DNA of 31,798 nucleotides from an uncultured Lachnospiraceae bacterium (lineage in GTDB: Bacteria; Bacillota; Clostridia; Lachnospirales; Lachnospiraceae): the NCBI GenBank assembly GCA_910578475.1, contig CAJTRK010000034.1, positions 1-31,798 of the forward strand, given 5' to 3'. Position numbers and translations under genes: made by a program. Positions 1 to 7,404 of the stretch are shown here, in pieces (position 1 is the stretch's first letter; each line of letters begins with the position of its first letter). The notes under the pieces were generated by a model. The model searched no databases, was not told where the DNA came from, and worked only from the letters and a program-made list of their open reading frames with translations.

Positions 1-5
1 GTTAA

Positions 6-68
6 GATTGAAAATTAAAAATTTTCAATCGCGAGATTTGTGTCGGCGCGTTGCCTGCCACAAACTCG
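6..68. other. Two adjacent inverted repeats at the window edge
   Basis: An 11-bp perfect stem (GATTGAAAATT at 6-16 with AATTTTCAATC at 20-30, loop AAA) is followed by a second imperfect stem (32-42 with 59-68, CGAGATTTGTG against CACAAACTCG with one bulged base). There is no T-tract after either, so neither is a standard terminator. They lie upstream of the DUF1385 gene, in what may be the end of the preceding transcription unit (in relatives often rpmE), which is outside the window. Confidence 0.5.
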
Positions 69-138
69 TTTATGCGCAGAAAACAGCGCAGAAATGGAGA
101 AAAACACGGAAATAAATATCGCAGGCTGAGAGATATAC

Positions 139-154
139 GCCTGCTAAAGCAGGC
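139..154 (+). promoter_or_regulatory. Leader hairpin just upstream of the ribosome binding site
   Basis: A perfect 6-bp hairpin, GCCTGC-TAAA-GCAGGC, ends four bases before the AGGAG at 159-163 that serves the GTG start at 169. Three other genes in the window (prfA, the exported protein at 6502 and the SCP2-like gene) have a comparable GC-rich hairpin in the same place. Its function is unknown; an effect on mRNA stability or ribosome access is inference. Confidence 0.5.
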
Positions 155-168
155 AGATAGGAGTTAGC

Positions 169-1203
169 GTGAGAAAGAGACACAACCGCTATTCCGGAAT
201 TGGCGGGCAGGCTGTTCTGGAAGGCATTATGATGAAGAACGGAGAGCAGTATGCAATCGCTGTCCGCAAGCCGGACGGAGAAATCGAAGTGGAGGTAGAT
301 ACCTACCACAGCGTTATACACGGAAGCAGTCTTTTGAAGATTCCGTTTATCAGGGGTGTCTTCAATTTTGTGGATTCACTGATACTCGGCATGAAGTCTC
401 TGAACTTTTCCGCAACATTTTATGAAGATGGAGAAGCGCAGGAGACTGTGGCGGATAAAGCATTCAATAAAATATTCAAAGACAAAGCCGAGAAAGTGTT
501 TTCGGCAATCGTTACGGTATTTTCCCTCATTCTTGCAATCGCTATTTTTATGGTACTGCCTTATTTTCTGACCGCGCAGTTTCAGGACTATATCAGAAAT
601 GCTTCGTTGATGGCGATTATTGAGGGAGTTGTGCGCATCCTTATTTTCATATTGTATGTGCTGGCAATTTCCCTGATGAAGGATATTCGCAGGGTCTATA
701 TGTATCATGGCGCGGAACACAAGTGCATCGACTGTATCGAGAAGGGAAGGCCGCTGACCGTGCGGAATGTTATGCGCAGTTCCAAACAGCACAAACGCTG
801 CGGAACCAGTTTTATGCTGTTCGTTATGTTTGTCAGCGTCATCCTGTTCTTTTTTATCAGAGTGGAAAATCCCGTTTATAAGGTATTGCTGCGTATAGCC
901 CTGATTCCGGTGATTGCCGGTATTTCATATGAAATTATCAGGCTGGCGGGTAAAAGCGATAATATTCTTATAAGAATTATTTCTGCGCCCGGTCTGATGC
1001 TGCAGCGTCTGACGACAAAAGAACCGGACGAAAGTATGGTGGAAGTTGCCATGGCCGCGGTAGAAGCGGTTTTTGACTGGAGAAAATATTTGTATGACAC
1101 GTTCGGGTATGAGGTGGACGATTCCTGGCTGAGAGATAACGAAGAGCCGGAAGAGGAAAATACAGAGAAACCGGAAGTCGGGGAAGAGGCGAAAGCGGAA
1201 TAG
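169..1203 (+). CDS. DUF1385 (YqhQ-like) membrane protein
   Basis: A 344-residue protein of the DUF1385 family, whose biochemical role is not established. The N-terminal GGQAVLEGIMMKNG and the central YHGAEHK plus a Cys-containing loop (CIDCIE, later KRCGTS) are the family hallmarks. Three or four hydrophobic segments lie near residues 115-135, 150-168 and 214-232, with another near 240-255, so it is an integral membrane protein. The C-terminus is a Glu-rich tail (EEPEEENTEKPEVGEEAKAE). The start is a GTG preceded by AGGAG at 159-163 with five spacer bases. It is followed 71 bp later by prmC and then prfA, the usual Lachnospiraceae order, so it is probably co-transcribed with release-factor genes. 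That link to translation is by position only. Confidence 0.9.
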   Translation: MRKRHNRYSGIGGQAVLEGIMMKNGEQYAIAVRKPDGEIEVEVDTYHSVIHGSSLLKIPFIRGVFNFVDSLILGMKSLNFSATFYEDGEAQETVADKAFNKIFKDKAEKVFSAIVTVFSLILAIAIFMVLPYFLTAQFQDYIRNASLMAIIEGVVRILIFILYVLAISLMKDIRRVYMYHGAEHKCIDCIEKGRPLTVRNVMRSSKQHKRCGTSFMLFVMFVSVILFFFIRVENPVYKVLLRIALIPVIAGISYEIIRLAGKSDNILIRIISAPGLMLQRLTTKEPDESMVEVAMAAVEAVFDWRKYLYDTFGYEVDDSWLRDNEEPEEENTEKPEVGEEAKAE

Positions 1204-1274
1204 AAGCCGAAAACCTGAGAAGAGGCGGACGAAGAACAGAAATGAATAAAAGCGGCGGACTGAGGAAATAACGA

Positions 1275-2216
1275 ATGGAGAAGCGGCGGACGATGAAAAA
1301 GCTGAACTACGGGCAGGCGTACAGATGGGGAACGGAACAGCTTCGAGAAGCGGACATCGCGGAGGCGGAACTGAACGCCAGACTGCTGTTGGAATTTGTG
1401 TGCGGTACGGACCGGAACACCCTGCTCGTGCATGGTGAACGGGAACTGACTGTAATAGAAGATGAAAATTATGTCAACCTGATATCCGAACGGAAAAAAC
1501 ATATACCGTTACAATATCTTACCGGTGTTCAGGAATTTATGGGATTGGAATTTTATGTAAATCAAAACGTGCTGATTCCACGGCAGGATACGGAAATTCT
1601 GGTGGAGGAAGCAATGCGCCGTCTGCACGACGGGATGCGCATTCTGGATATGTGCACCGGTTCGGGCTGCATTTTACTGAGCCTGTTATATTATTCCAAT
1701 GACTGTACCGGCATCGGAGTGGATATTTCGGAAGCGGCGCTGGCGGCTGCCGAACGGAATGCGGAGAAAATCAACGCCAAAAAGAAAGTGGAAGAGGGAA
1801 AGGAATTTCACGTCAGTTTTCTGCGGGGAGATTTGTTCGATGCGCTGAGGCGGAAAGATGAACAGGCCGCAGAAGCGGATAACGCTGTGAAGGAGACTGA
1901 CCGGAAACAGTTCGAAATGATTGTTTCCAATCCTCCTTATATCAGGCGGGACGTTATCGATACGTTGATGCCGGAAGTCAGAGAGTACGAGCCGATACTG
2001 GCGTTGGACGGAAAAGAAGACGGCCTGTATTTTTACCGGGAAATCCTGAAGCAGGCAGGAACATATCTTGCCCGCGGCGGCGAGCTTTTTTTTGAAATCG
2101 GCCATGACCAGGGACAGGCGGTAAAAGAGCTGATGGAAACGTCAGGATTTCGTGAGGTGGAAGTGATTCAGGATTATGCGGGACTCGACAGAGTTGTTTG
2201 CGGGACCTGGTGGTAA
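1275..2216 (+). CDS. prmC: Peptide chain release factor N5-glutamine methyltransferase
   Basis: PrmC methylates the Gln of the GGQ motif in release factors, using S-adenosylmethionine, in the cytoplasm. The N-terminal helical substrate-binding domain leads into VLIPRQDTEILVE and the Rossmann methyltransferase core, with SAM-binding ILDMCTGSGCILLSL near residue 120 and the catalytic NPPY in IVSNPPYIRRD near residue 220. Length is 313 residues, about 25 longer than typical; the extra is a charged insert (EQAAEADNAVKETDRKQ) just before the NPPY strand. The ATG at 1275 has GAGG at 1262-1265 with nine spacer bases and is preferred; an in-frame ATG at 1293 (MKKLNYG) is the alternative. prfA, the gene for its substrate, is next downstream. 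Confidence 0.93.
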   Translation: MEKRRTMKKLNYGQAYRWGTEQLREADIAEAELNARLLLEFVCGTDRNTLLVHGERELTVIEDENYVNLISERKKHIPLQYLTGVQEFMGLEFYVNQNVLIPRQDTEILVEEAMRRLHDGMRILDMCTGSGCILLSLLYYSNDCTGIGVDISEAALAAAERNAEKINAKKKVEEGKEFHVSFLRGDLFDALRRKDEQAAEADNAVKETDRKQFEMIVSNPPYIRRDVIDTLMPEVREYEPILALDGKEDGLYFYREILKQAGTYLARGGELFFEIGHDQGQAVKELMETSGFREVEVIQDYAGLDRVVCGTWW

Positions 2217-2297
2217 TATGCAGGAGACTTGGGCATTTGAAACCACGGGAATGATTCGAAGTCCGATGCAGACAGAACGAGATAGAAAGATTGAAAT

Positions 2298-2311
2298 GCC
2301 GCTGATGCGGC
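2298..2311 (+). promoter_or_regulatory. GCCGC hairpin upstream of prfA ribosome binding site
   Basis: GCCGC-TGAT-GCGGC forms a 5-bp GC-only stem ending a few bases before the AGAGG at 2318-2322 that serves the prfA ATG at 2327. The same word with other loops recurs at 6473-6486 and 15481-15493, each time directly in front of a ribosome binding site. Confidence 0.5.
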
Positions 2312-2326
2312 GGAATGAGAGGAAAG

Positions 2327-3400
2327 ATGTTTGATAAATTGGAAGATTTACTCAGGAAATTTGAGGAAATCATGAACGAATTGAGCGAGCCTTCCGTTGC
2401 GAATAATCAGGAGCGTTTTCGCTCATTGATGAAGGAACAAAGCGATTTGACGCCGATTGTGGAGGCTTATAAGGAATATCGGAAATGCAGTCAGGATATT
2501 GAGGACAGCCTTGCCATGCTGGATAGCGAGTCCGATGAAGAAATGCGGGAAATGCTGAAAGAAGAGCTGTCGGCGTCGAAAAAAAGAGTGGAAGAATTGG
2601 AGCAGGAGTTGAAAATACTGCTTCTTCCCAAAGACCCGAATGATGATAAGAACGTTATCGTCGAAATACGCGCGGGCGCGGGCGGCGATGAAGCGGCGCT
2701 CTTTGCCGCGGAAATCTATCGGATGTATGTACATTATGCCGAGAGCAGACGTTGGAAGGTGGAGACCGCCGAAGTGGAAGAAATCGGTATCGGCGGCATG
2801 AAGAGCGTCACCTTTATGGTAACGGGCCAGGGCGCCTATTCCGTTTTGAAATACGAAAGCGGTGTGCATCGCGTACAGCGTGTGCCGGAAACAGAGTCCG
2901 GCGGACGGATTCACACATCGACCATCACCGTAGCGGTCATGCCCGAAGCGGAAGAAGTGGATGTGCAAATCGATGAAAAGGATATCCGCATCGATGTGAT
3001 GCGTGCTTCCGGAAACGGAGGACAGTGCGTCAATACAACAGACTCCGCCGTTCGACTGACCCATTATCCGACGGGAATCGTCGTATACAGCCAGACCGAG
3101 AAATCACAGCTCCAGAATAAAGCCAAAGCCTTTGCACTTCTGCGGGCCAAGTTATATGACATCGAACAGCAGAAGGCGCATGATGCGGAGGCGGAACTTC
3201 GCAAGAGCCAGATTGGAACCGGTGACCGCTCGGAGAAAATCAGAACTTATAATTTTCCCCAAGGCCGCGTGACAGACCACAGAATCAATCTGACGCTTTA
3301 TAAACTGGATAAAATCATGGACGGCGACATTCAGGAAATCATCGACGCCTGCATCGCCGCCGACCAGGCAGCAAAACTGTCAAAGATGAATCAAAATTAA
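2327..3400 (+). CDS. prfA: Peptide chain release factor 1
   Basis: RF1 recognises UAA and UAG at the ribosomal A site and triggers peptide release. The protein from ATG 2327 (MFDKLEDLL) is 357 residues, the normal RF1 length; an ATG four codons earlier (2315) lies inside the purine-rich ribosome binding region and is less likely. The N-terminal coiled-coil domain carries conserved LPKDPNDDKNVIVEIRAG; the stop-codon-reading tripeptide is PET in RVPETESGG, the RF1-type PxT; the catalytic loop is GNGGQCVNTTDSAVR. It is third in the DUF1385-prmC-prfA unit. The last 40 bp of the gene plus its stop region are duplicated immediately downstream (3416-3461). Confidence 0.97.
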   Translation: MFDKLEDLLRKFEEIMNELSEPSVANNQERFRSLMKEQSDLTPIVEAYKEYRKCSQDIEDSLAMLDSESDEEMREMLKEELSASKKRVEELEQELKILLLPKDPNDDKNVIVEIRAGAGGDEAALFAAEIYRMYVHYAESRRWKVETAEVEEIGIGGMKSVTFMVTGQGAYSVLKYESGVHRVQRVPETESGGRIHTSTITVAVMPEAEEVDVQIDEKDIRIDVMRASGNGGQCVNTTDSAVRLTHYPTGIVVYSQTEKSQLQNKAKAFALLRAKLYDIEQQKAHDAEAELRKSQIGTGDRSEKIRTYNFPQGRVTDHRINLTLYKLDKIMDGDIQEIIDACIAADQAAKLSKMNQN

Positions 3401-3461
3401 AATGCCTGGTCGGTTCGACCAGGCAGCAAAACTGTCAAAGATGAATCAAAATTAAAATGCC
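3361..3461. repeat. 46-bp direct repeat of the prfA 3' end with a perfect hairpin at the junction
   Basis: Positions 3361-3406 (last codons of prfA, the TAA stop and six further bases) are repeated exactly at 3416-3461, period 55 bp, with a 9-bp spacer. The spacer and repeat ends form a perfect 9-bp hairpin, GCCTGGTCG-GTT-CGACCAGGC, at 3404-3424. No T-tract follows, so it is not a typical terminator. The second copy is out of frame and outside the coding region, so RF1 is unchanged. Confidence 0.95.
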
Positions 3462-3482
3462 CTAAAATTTCTTTAAAATATA

Positions 3483-3511
3483 TTGACAAACAGATGGAAA
3501 ACTGATAGCCT
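3483..3511 (+). promoter_or_regulatory. Possible promoter for the lipoprotein gene
   Basis: A perfect -35 TTGACA lies at 3483-3488. With a 17-bp spacer the -10 would be TAGCCT (3506-3511), a poor match, so either the -10 is weak or an activator is used. The position, about 70 bp before the ribosome binding site of the gene at 3580 and after the prfA unit, is reasonable. Confidence 0.4.
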
Positions 3512-3579
3512 AAGTTATTAGGTGGTTGGCTTAAATCAACCCATAAAATATTGTAAACAGAGGGAGGACTCTAAGGGAA

Positions 3580-4248
3580 ATGAAAAAATTATCACTTTTA
3601 CTTGCAGGTGCATTAACGGTCGGATTACTTGGCGGCTGTGGAAATTCTTTTGATGCGGCAGCTTATGCAAAGGCTTTGCTGGACAATTCTTATAAGAATG
3701 ATTCCACACAGTTCGTATCTATGAAGATTGGAACCGCAGAGGAAGCGGCAGACTTGTATGAGCAGGGTCTGGATGCGAATGTTGAAGCTATGGTTGCATC
3801 GGCAGGCGGAACTATTTCGGAAGGGCAGGCAGAATCTTTCCGTCAGGTATTCGCAGACATCTATGGCGGTGCAAAATATACGGTAGGCGAAGCTGAGAAA
3901 CAGGATGACGGCTCTTATGTCGTAACGATTACATATGAGCAGATGAATGTTTTCGAACCTGCAATGACAGCTTACATGAATGAAGTAAACAGTATGGTTG
4001 AAGAGTGGACAGCAGCAATCAGCGCAGGCGGTGAGATGCTTTCAGACGAAGAAATGAGCGAACAGATTATTTCCAAATATAAAGACTGCTTCGTTGATGC
4101 GCTGGCAAACGTAACTTACGATGAGCCGGCAACAGCAACGCTCAGAATCGAACTTGTTGACAACGTATGGACACCGAACGAAGACGATGTTATAAATCTG
4201 GAAACAGTATTCTTCGATATGGAAGATGCGTTGAATGCAATCCAGTAA
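3580..4248 (+). CDS. Putative lipoprotein of unknown function
   Basis: A 222-residue predicted lipoprotein. The signal peptide has KK, a hydrophobic stretch and the lipobox LLGGC, so processing at Cys20 would anchor it to the outer face of the membrane. The mature part is acidic and mostly helical, with repeated Ala/Glu-rich stretches and no motif I can name; it resembles small lipoproteins of the DUF5105 type common in Lachnospiraceae, but that is an impression only. AGGGAGG at 3561-3567 lies 12 bases before the ATG. The gene is followed by a terminator (4286-4315) and then a LytTR/GHKL two-component pair; a second exported protein lies on the other side of that pair, so these may be sensed or controlled proteins. 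Confidence 0.8.
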   Translation: MKKLSLLLAGALTVGLLGGCGNSFDAAAYAKALLDNSYKNDSTQFVSMKIGTAEEAADLYEQGLDANVEAMVASAGGTISEGQAESFRQVFADIYGGAKYTVGEAEKQDDGSYVVTITYEQMNVFEPAMTAYMNEVNSMVEEWTAAISAGGEMLSDEEMSEQIISKYKDCFVDALANVTYDEPATATLRIELVDNVWTPNEDDVINLETVFFDMEDALNAIQ

Positions 4249-4285
4249 GCTGAGATAAAAGCTTGTGTAAAATAATAAAAAGAGG

Positions 4286-4315
4286 TCCCCATCAGATATT
4301 CTGGTGGGGATTTTT
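4286..4315 (+). terminator. Rho-independent terminator after the lipoprotein gene
   Basis: TCCCCATCAG (4286-4295) pairs with CTGGTGGGGA (4301-4310), including one T-G wobble, around a 5-base loop, followed by TTTTT at 4311-4315. Only 33 bp separate it from the next start codon, leaving no room for a normal promoter, so the downstream pair may depend on read-through. Confidence 0.85.
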
Positions 4316-4348
4316 AGATTCAGGGAGTAGGGAAAAGGAGGAAAGCGT

Positions 4349-5062
4349 TTGCTTGAGATTGCCATATGCGATGACGAATTGTTTTACAGGGAAAAACTTG
4401 GGAAGCTTTTGAAACGGTATTTGCAGAAGCATGGTCTGCAGTACGCTATCTCGGATTTTAAGTCGGGTGAGGAATTTCTGGAACAGTGCTCCAATCGGGC
4501 GAAATATGATATTGTTTTTCTGGATATCAGCATGGAAAAGATGAACGGAATGCAGACGGCGCAGCAGATACGGGCTTTTCAAAGCGATACAAGCATTGTG
4601 TTCGTGACTGCTTTTATTGAATATGCTCCGGAGGGGTATAAAGTAGGGGCGGAGCGTTATATTTTAAAGGACTCGCCGGATGAAGCGGTATCGGAATGTA
4701 TGGATGCAATTTTGCGGAAAAGAAAAGGGTCACAGGTACAATTTACTTTTCTGGAAGGAGAGAAGAAAATATATATTGACAATCTTCTTTATGTGGAAAG
4801 CCGAAAGCATAAAGTCGTCTTTTTTTATATGGAAAAGGAAATTGTCAATTATCAGATATATGAAAAACTGGATGCTGTCGAAGAAAAACTGTCCGGCAGC
4901 GGTTTTCTGCGCATTCATAAAAGCTATCTTGTGAATATGAAACATATACGAAAAATCAGTAATTATATAGCGGCGCTTGATACGGGAGCGGAGCTGCCTG
5001 TCCCGCGCAGGAAGTATCAGTCTGTGAAAGAAGAATTTGTGGCATATAAAGGAGCCTTGTGA
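4349..5062 (+). CDS. LytTR-family response regulator (AgrA/ComE type)
   Basis: A 237-residue two-component regulator. The receiver domain (residues 1-120) has the acidic pair DD at 8-9, the phospho-acceptor Asp59 in FLDISMEKMNG and the conserved TAF near residue 90. The C-terminal LytTR DNA-binding domain (about 130-235) has FLRIHKSYLVNMKHI and the final VPRRKYQSVKEEF. Proteins of this kind bind paired direct repeats upstream of virulence, bacteriocin or competence genes. The start is a TTG at 4349, fixed by the strong AAAGGAGG at 4334-4341 with seven spacer bases. Its TGA overlaps the ATG of the kinase gene by one base, so translation is probably coupled. Confidence 0.92.
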   Translation: MLEIAICDDELFYREKLGKLLKRYLQKHGLQYAISDFKSGEEFLEQCSNRAKYDIVFLDISMEKMNGMQTAQQIRAFQSDTSIVFVTAFIEYAPEGYKVGAERYILKDSPDEAVSECMDAILRKRKGSQVQFTFLEGEKKIYIDNLLYVESRKHKVVFFYMEKEIVNYQIYEKLDAVEEKLSGSGFLRIHKSYLVNMKHIRKISNYIAALDTGAELPVPRRKYQSVKEEFVAYKGAL

Positions 5063-6348
5063 TGGAAATATTTGTAAGGAGTCTGCTTTTAAGCCTGTTG
5101 ACCGGCATCAGCTGCCAACTGTTTTTTGAAACGATTCTGGTTTCCGGAAGGAAATGGAACCGGTGGGTGCGTTATACCGAAATACCGGCGTTTGCGGCAG
5201 GAACGATGTTGATTGCGATTACACCGATTCCGCCCTATCTGCTGCAGCCAGTCCGCGTTATCCTTGTGTTTTTTCTGATTACGCAGTTCTATTACCGGAC
5301 AGGCGTAGTCAGAAATCTGCTTGCTTCCGTGCTGTTCTGCGGTATTTATTGGCTTATTTCGGTGGTGTTGATTTCTTTCATTTATCTGCTGCCCATACCG
5401 GAGAGCAGAAGTGTCTATGACGGGATGGAGGTCGTTGTAGAAGGGATTCTTCTTTGTCTGATGATGGCTTTTCGTATGGTTTTTAAGAAACGCATGTATG
5501 GCTTTTCGGGACTGCGATGGGAAAAATTCGGTTTCTTTCCGGTTTTAATCATGGTCATTCTGACGGCAGTCAGCCTGACTTCCTGGAGTGGGAGCACGGA
5601 AGAAAATTATGCAAGGTTTATCGTCGTATCCGGTCTGGCAGTTCTGTGCGCCGCCATTTGCTATTTTGCGGCAGGGAGGCTGGAACAGGAGGAGGAACTG
5701 CGCCGGATGCAGCTTGGCAGCGAGCGGATACGGAACCAGATGGAAATGTATCACAGTATGAAACAGAATTATGAGCGGCAGAGGCGGCTTTTGCATGATT
5801 ATAAGAACCAGCTGCAATGTATACAGGGGATGTTGGAACAGGGCGAAACGGAAGAAACGTTAAAATATCTTTCCGGTCTGACCGGAAACCTGAAAAAAAG
5901 CGTTGATTTGGTGAATACGAATCATATGGTGGTAAACGTAGTGCTGAATCGAAAATTTCAGGATGCGTTGGACAAAAATATTGCAATGACTATATCGGTC
6001 AATAATTTGTCTGAACTTACGCTCGGAGAAGAGGAACTCGTAACGCTTCTTGTCAATCTTTTGGATAATGCCATCGAGGCATGTGAGAAGCTGACGGAAA
6101 ACAGAGTCATTCAGTTCAAAATGGTGCAGGAAGAGGACGGATTGGTTCTGTCTGTCCGAAATCCGGTAAAAGTCCCCGTACGAATTAAAGACGGGCGGAT
6201 TGCCACCGCGAAGCGGGACAGGAGCTGCCACGGAATCGGTCTTTTGAATGTGGACGCCGTCATCAGGAAACATAACGGAACGAGCGTTTTAAAGTGCGAG
6301 GACGGATGGTTTTATTTTGCAGCGATGATACCGACAGAAAAAAATTAG
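5062..6348 (+). CDS. GHKL sensor histidine kinase (AgrC type)
   Basis: A 428-residue membrane kinase partner of the LytTR regulator. The N-terminal ~200 residues form about six hydrophobic membrane segments with very short loops, the architecture of peptide-sensing AgrC-like kinases. A coiled coil (residues 205-240) leads to the phospho-accepting His245 in LLHDYKNQ; the ATP-binding domain has the N-box LLVNLLDNAIEACEKL near 330-344 and the G-box HGIGLLNVDAVIRKHNG. The ATG at 5062 (GGAG at 5051-5054, seven spacer bases) is preferred to the GTG at 5059. No agrB or agrD-like gene is visible nearby, so the ligand source is not in this window. Confidence 0.92.
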   Translation: MEIFVRSLLLSLLTGISCQLFFETILVSGRKWNRWVRYTEIPAFAAGTMLIAITPIPPYLLQPVRVILVFFLITQFYYRTGVVRNLLASVLFCGIYWLISVVLISFIYLLPIPESRSVYDGMEVVVEGILLCLMMAFRMVFKKRMYGFSGLRWEKFGFFPVLIMVILTAVSLTSWSGSTEENYARFIVVSGLAVLCAAICYFAAGRLEQEEELRRMQLGSERIRNQMEMYHSMKQNYERQRRLLHDYKNQLQCIQGMLEQGETEETLKYLSGLTGNLKKSVDLVNTNHMVVNVVLNRKFQDALDKNIAMTISVNNLSELTLGEEELVTLLVNLLDNAIEACEKLTENRVIQFKMVQEEDGLVLSVRNPVKVPVRIKDGRIATAKRDRSCHGIGLLNVDAVIRKHNGTSVLKCEDGWFYFAAMIPTEKN

Positions 6349-6355
6349 CAGGTAC

Positions 6356-6381
6356 AAAAAAGACACGCAGGTGTCTTTTTT
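6356..6381. terminator. Bidirectional-type terminator after the kinase gene
   Basis: AAAAAAGACAC (6356-6366) pairs perfectly with GTGTCTTTTTT (6371-6381) around a GCAG loop, starting seven bases after the kinase stop codon. The T-tract is part of the stem. Confidence 0.9.
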
Positions 6382-6412
6382 GTTGTCTGACCGTCGATTC
6401 ATGCCGCAGGCA

Positions 6413-6441
6413 TTGCGGGGCAGGAAGGTGAAAAATACAAT
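6413..6441 (+). promoter_or_regulatory. Predicted sigma-A promoter for the exported protein gene
   Basis: TTGCGG (6413-6418) and TACAAT (6436-6441) are separated by 17 bp, just after the kinase terminator and about 60 bp before the start at 6502. The -35 matches only in its TTG; the -10 is good. Confidence 0.5.
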
Positions 6442-6472
6442 AGAAGCAGCACAACACACAATAGCGTAAGGA

Positions 6473-6486
6473 GCCGCTTGCGCGGC
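6473..6486 (+). promoter_or_regulatory. GCCGC hairpin upstream of the ribosome binding site
   Basis: GCCGC-TTGC-GCGGC, a 5-bp stem, sits immediately before the purine tract AGAGAGGAAG (6491-6500) that serves the ATG at 6502. It is the same word as at 2298-2311 and 15481-15493. Confidence 0.5.
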
Positions 6487-6501
6487 GGAAAGAGAGGAAG
6501 T

Positions 6502-7242
6502 ATGAAAAAATCGAAAACAAAAATCGCAGTTGCTGTAATATTGGGAAGCCTTTTGACGGAAGCCTGCGGGATGAACGGGCAGGGCAGAGCGTGGGCGGTC
6601 GGCGTGGGAACGCCGGAGGATGCCGTGCAATGCACGATGGAAAGTCTGAAAGCGTTGGACCTGGAAACTTTTAATGCCTGTACGGACAATTATGTGGAGA
6701 CATACTATAACTGGATTGGGTTTCCGGTTGAGACGGAATACCGGGTCTTTAACGAATTGCTTCAGCCCGGTTCCAAAAGAAGAAAGAATTATCAATTCAA
6801 TCTGAAAATGGCGGAAAAAACAGTGGAAGGTCTGGAATGGGAAATTACGGAGGTCAGGGAAAAAGACGGGAAAGCAGAAATTGACATGGAGATTACCAAT
6901 CTGGATATGACGGATGTGACCGGATACTATGAAATCACGATATTGGAAAATATGATTGCGGCTGAAGGACTCGGAATGTGGCAGCTGATGCAGGATGTGA
7001 TGGATTTGACAAACGGCGGAGAGGAACTGCTGGCAATTATGGATACATGGGAAGACACCTGTACGATACCGGTTACGGTTTTTGCCTGGCAGGAAAACGG
7101 CGGCTGGAAACTGCATGTGGACGATGATTTCGTCAATGCTTTTATGGGCAATCTGAACCGGGGAACATATTCGGACGAGATTGAGCAGCGGCTTGCACAG
7201 TTGGAAGAAGAATATGCGGATAAGGTGGCGGAATGGGAATGA
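6502..7242 (+). CDS. Exported, probably lipid-anchored protein of unknown function
   Basis: A 246-residue protein. From the ATG at 6502 (MKKSKTK, with AGAGGAA about five bases upstream) it begins with a short signal peptide and a Cys in LLTEAC; the residue at -3 is Thr and -2 is Glu, so the lipobox is non-canonical and lipidation is uncertain. The start of the mature part (GTPEDAVQCTMESLKALDLETFNACTDN in two pieces) resembles small NTF2-like or DUF5105-type lipoproteins of Lachnospiraceae in which a helix precedes a beta sheet; this is only a resemblance. The C-terminus is an acidic coiled-coil-like helix (EIEQRLAQLEEEYADKVAE). It has its own promoter after the kinase terminator. A GTG/ATG start upstream at 6478 would overlap the hairpin and is rejected. 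Confidence 0.75.
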   Translation: MKKSKTKIAVAVILGSLLTEACGMNGQGRAWAVGVGTPEDAVQCTMESLKALDLETFNACTDNYVETYYNWIGFPVETEYRVFNELLQPGSKRRKNYQFNLKMAEKTVEGLEWEITEVREKDGKAEIDMEITNLDMTDVTGYYEITILENMIAAEGLGMWQLMQDVMDLTNGGEELLAIMDTWEDTCTIPVTVFAWQENGGWKLHVDDDFVNAFMGNLNRGTYSDEIEQRLAQLEEEYADKVAEWE

Positions 7243-7276
7243 AATTTTTAACAAAATTTTTGGCACAAAAAAGAAA

Positions 7277-7305
7277 TTGACTTTTTATATGTATTTTCAT
7301 ATAAT
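7277..7305 (+). promoter_or_regulatory. Strong sigma-A promoter
   Basis: TTGACT (7277-7282) and a perfect TATAAT (7300-7305) are exactly 17 bp apart in AT-rich DNA. The predicted start of transcription, about 7311-7313, coincides with the first base of a long hairpin, and the transcript leads into the NYN-domain remnant at 7405. Confidence 0.85.
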
Positions 7306-7310
7306 ATCAT

Positions 7311-7382
7311 CAAGAAATCGGTTTTTCGAAACTGGTTTCTTGTAGATAGCGAACGGGCTTGTGTGTTTTATACATGCAAGCC
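7311..7382 (+). other. Structured 5' leader with TTCG-capped 14-bp stem
   Basis: Bases 7311-7324 pair with 7329-7342 over 14 positions (two are G-T wobbles) closed by a TTCG tetraloop (GTTT-TTCG-AAAC at the tip). A second stem, GGCTTG (7356-7361) with CAAGCC (7377-7382), follows, and the ribosome binding site TGGAGGG starts at 7392. The first stem begins at the predicted 5' end of the transcript. No T-tract follows it. This could be an mRNA-stabilising or regulatory leader, or the body of a small RNA; no known riboswitch class is recognised. Confidence 0.6.
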
Positions 7383-7404
7383 TTTAGATTTATGGAGGGT
7401 GTAT

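Noticed and set aside
6289..7266. Long minus-strand open frame (325 codons) across the exported protein gene
   Set aside because: It is antisense to a gene with a signal peptide, promoter and ribosome binding site, runs through the terminator at 6356-6381, and its translation is Phe/His/Arg-rich without any family resemblance.
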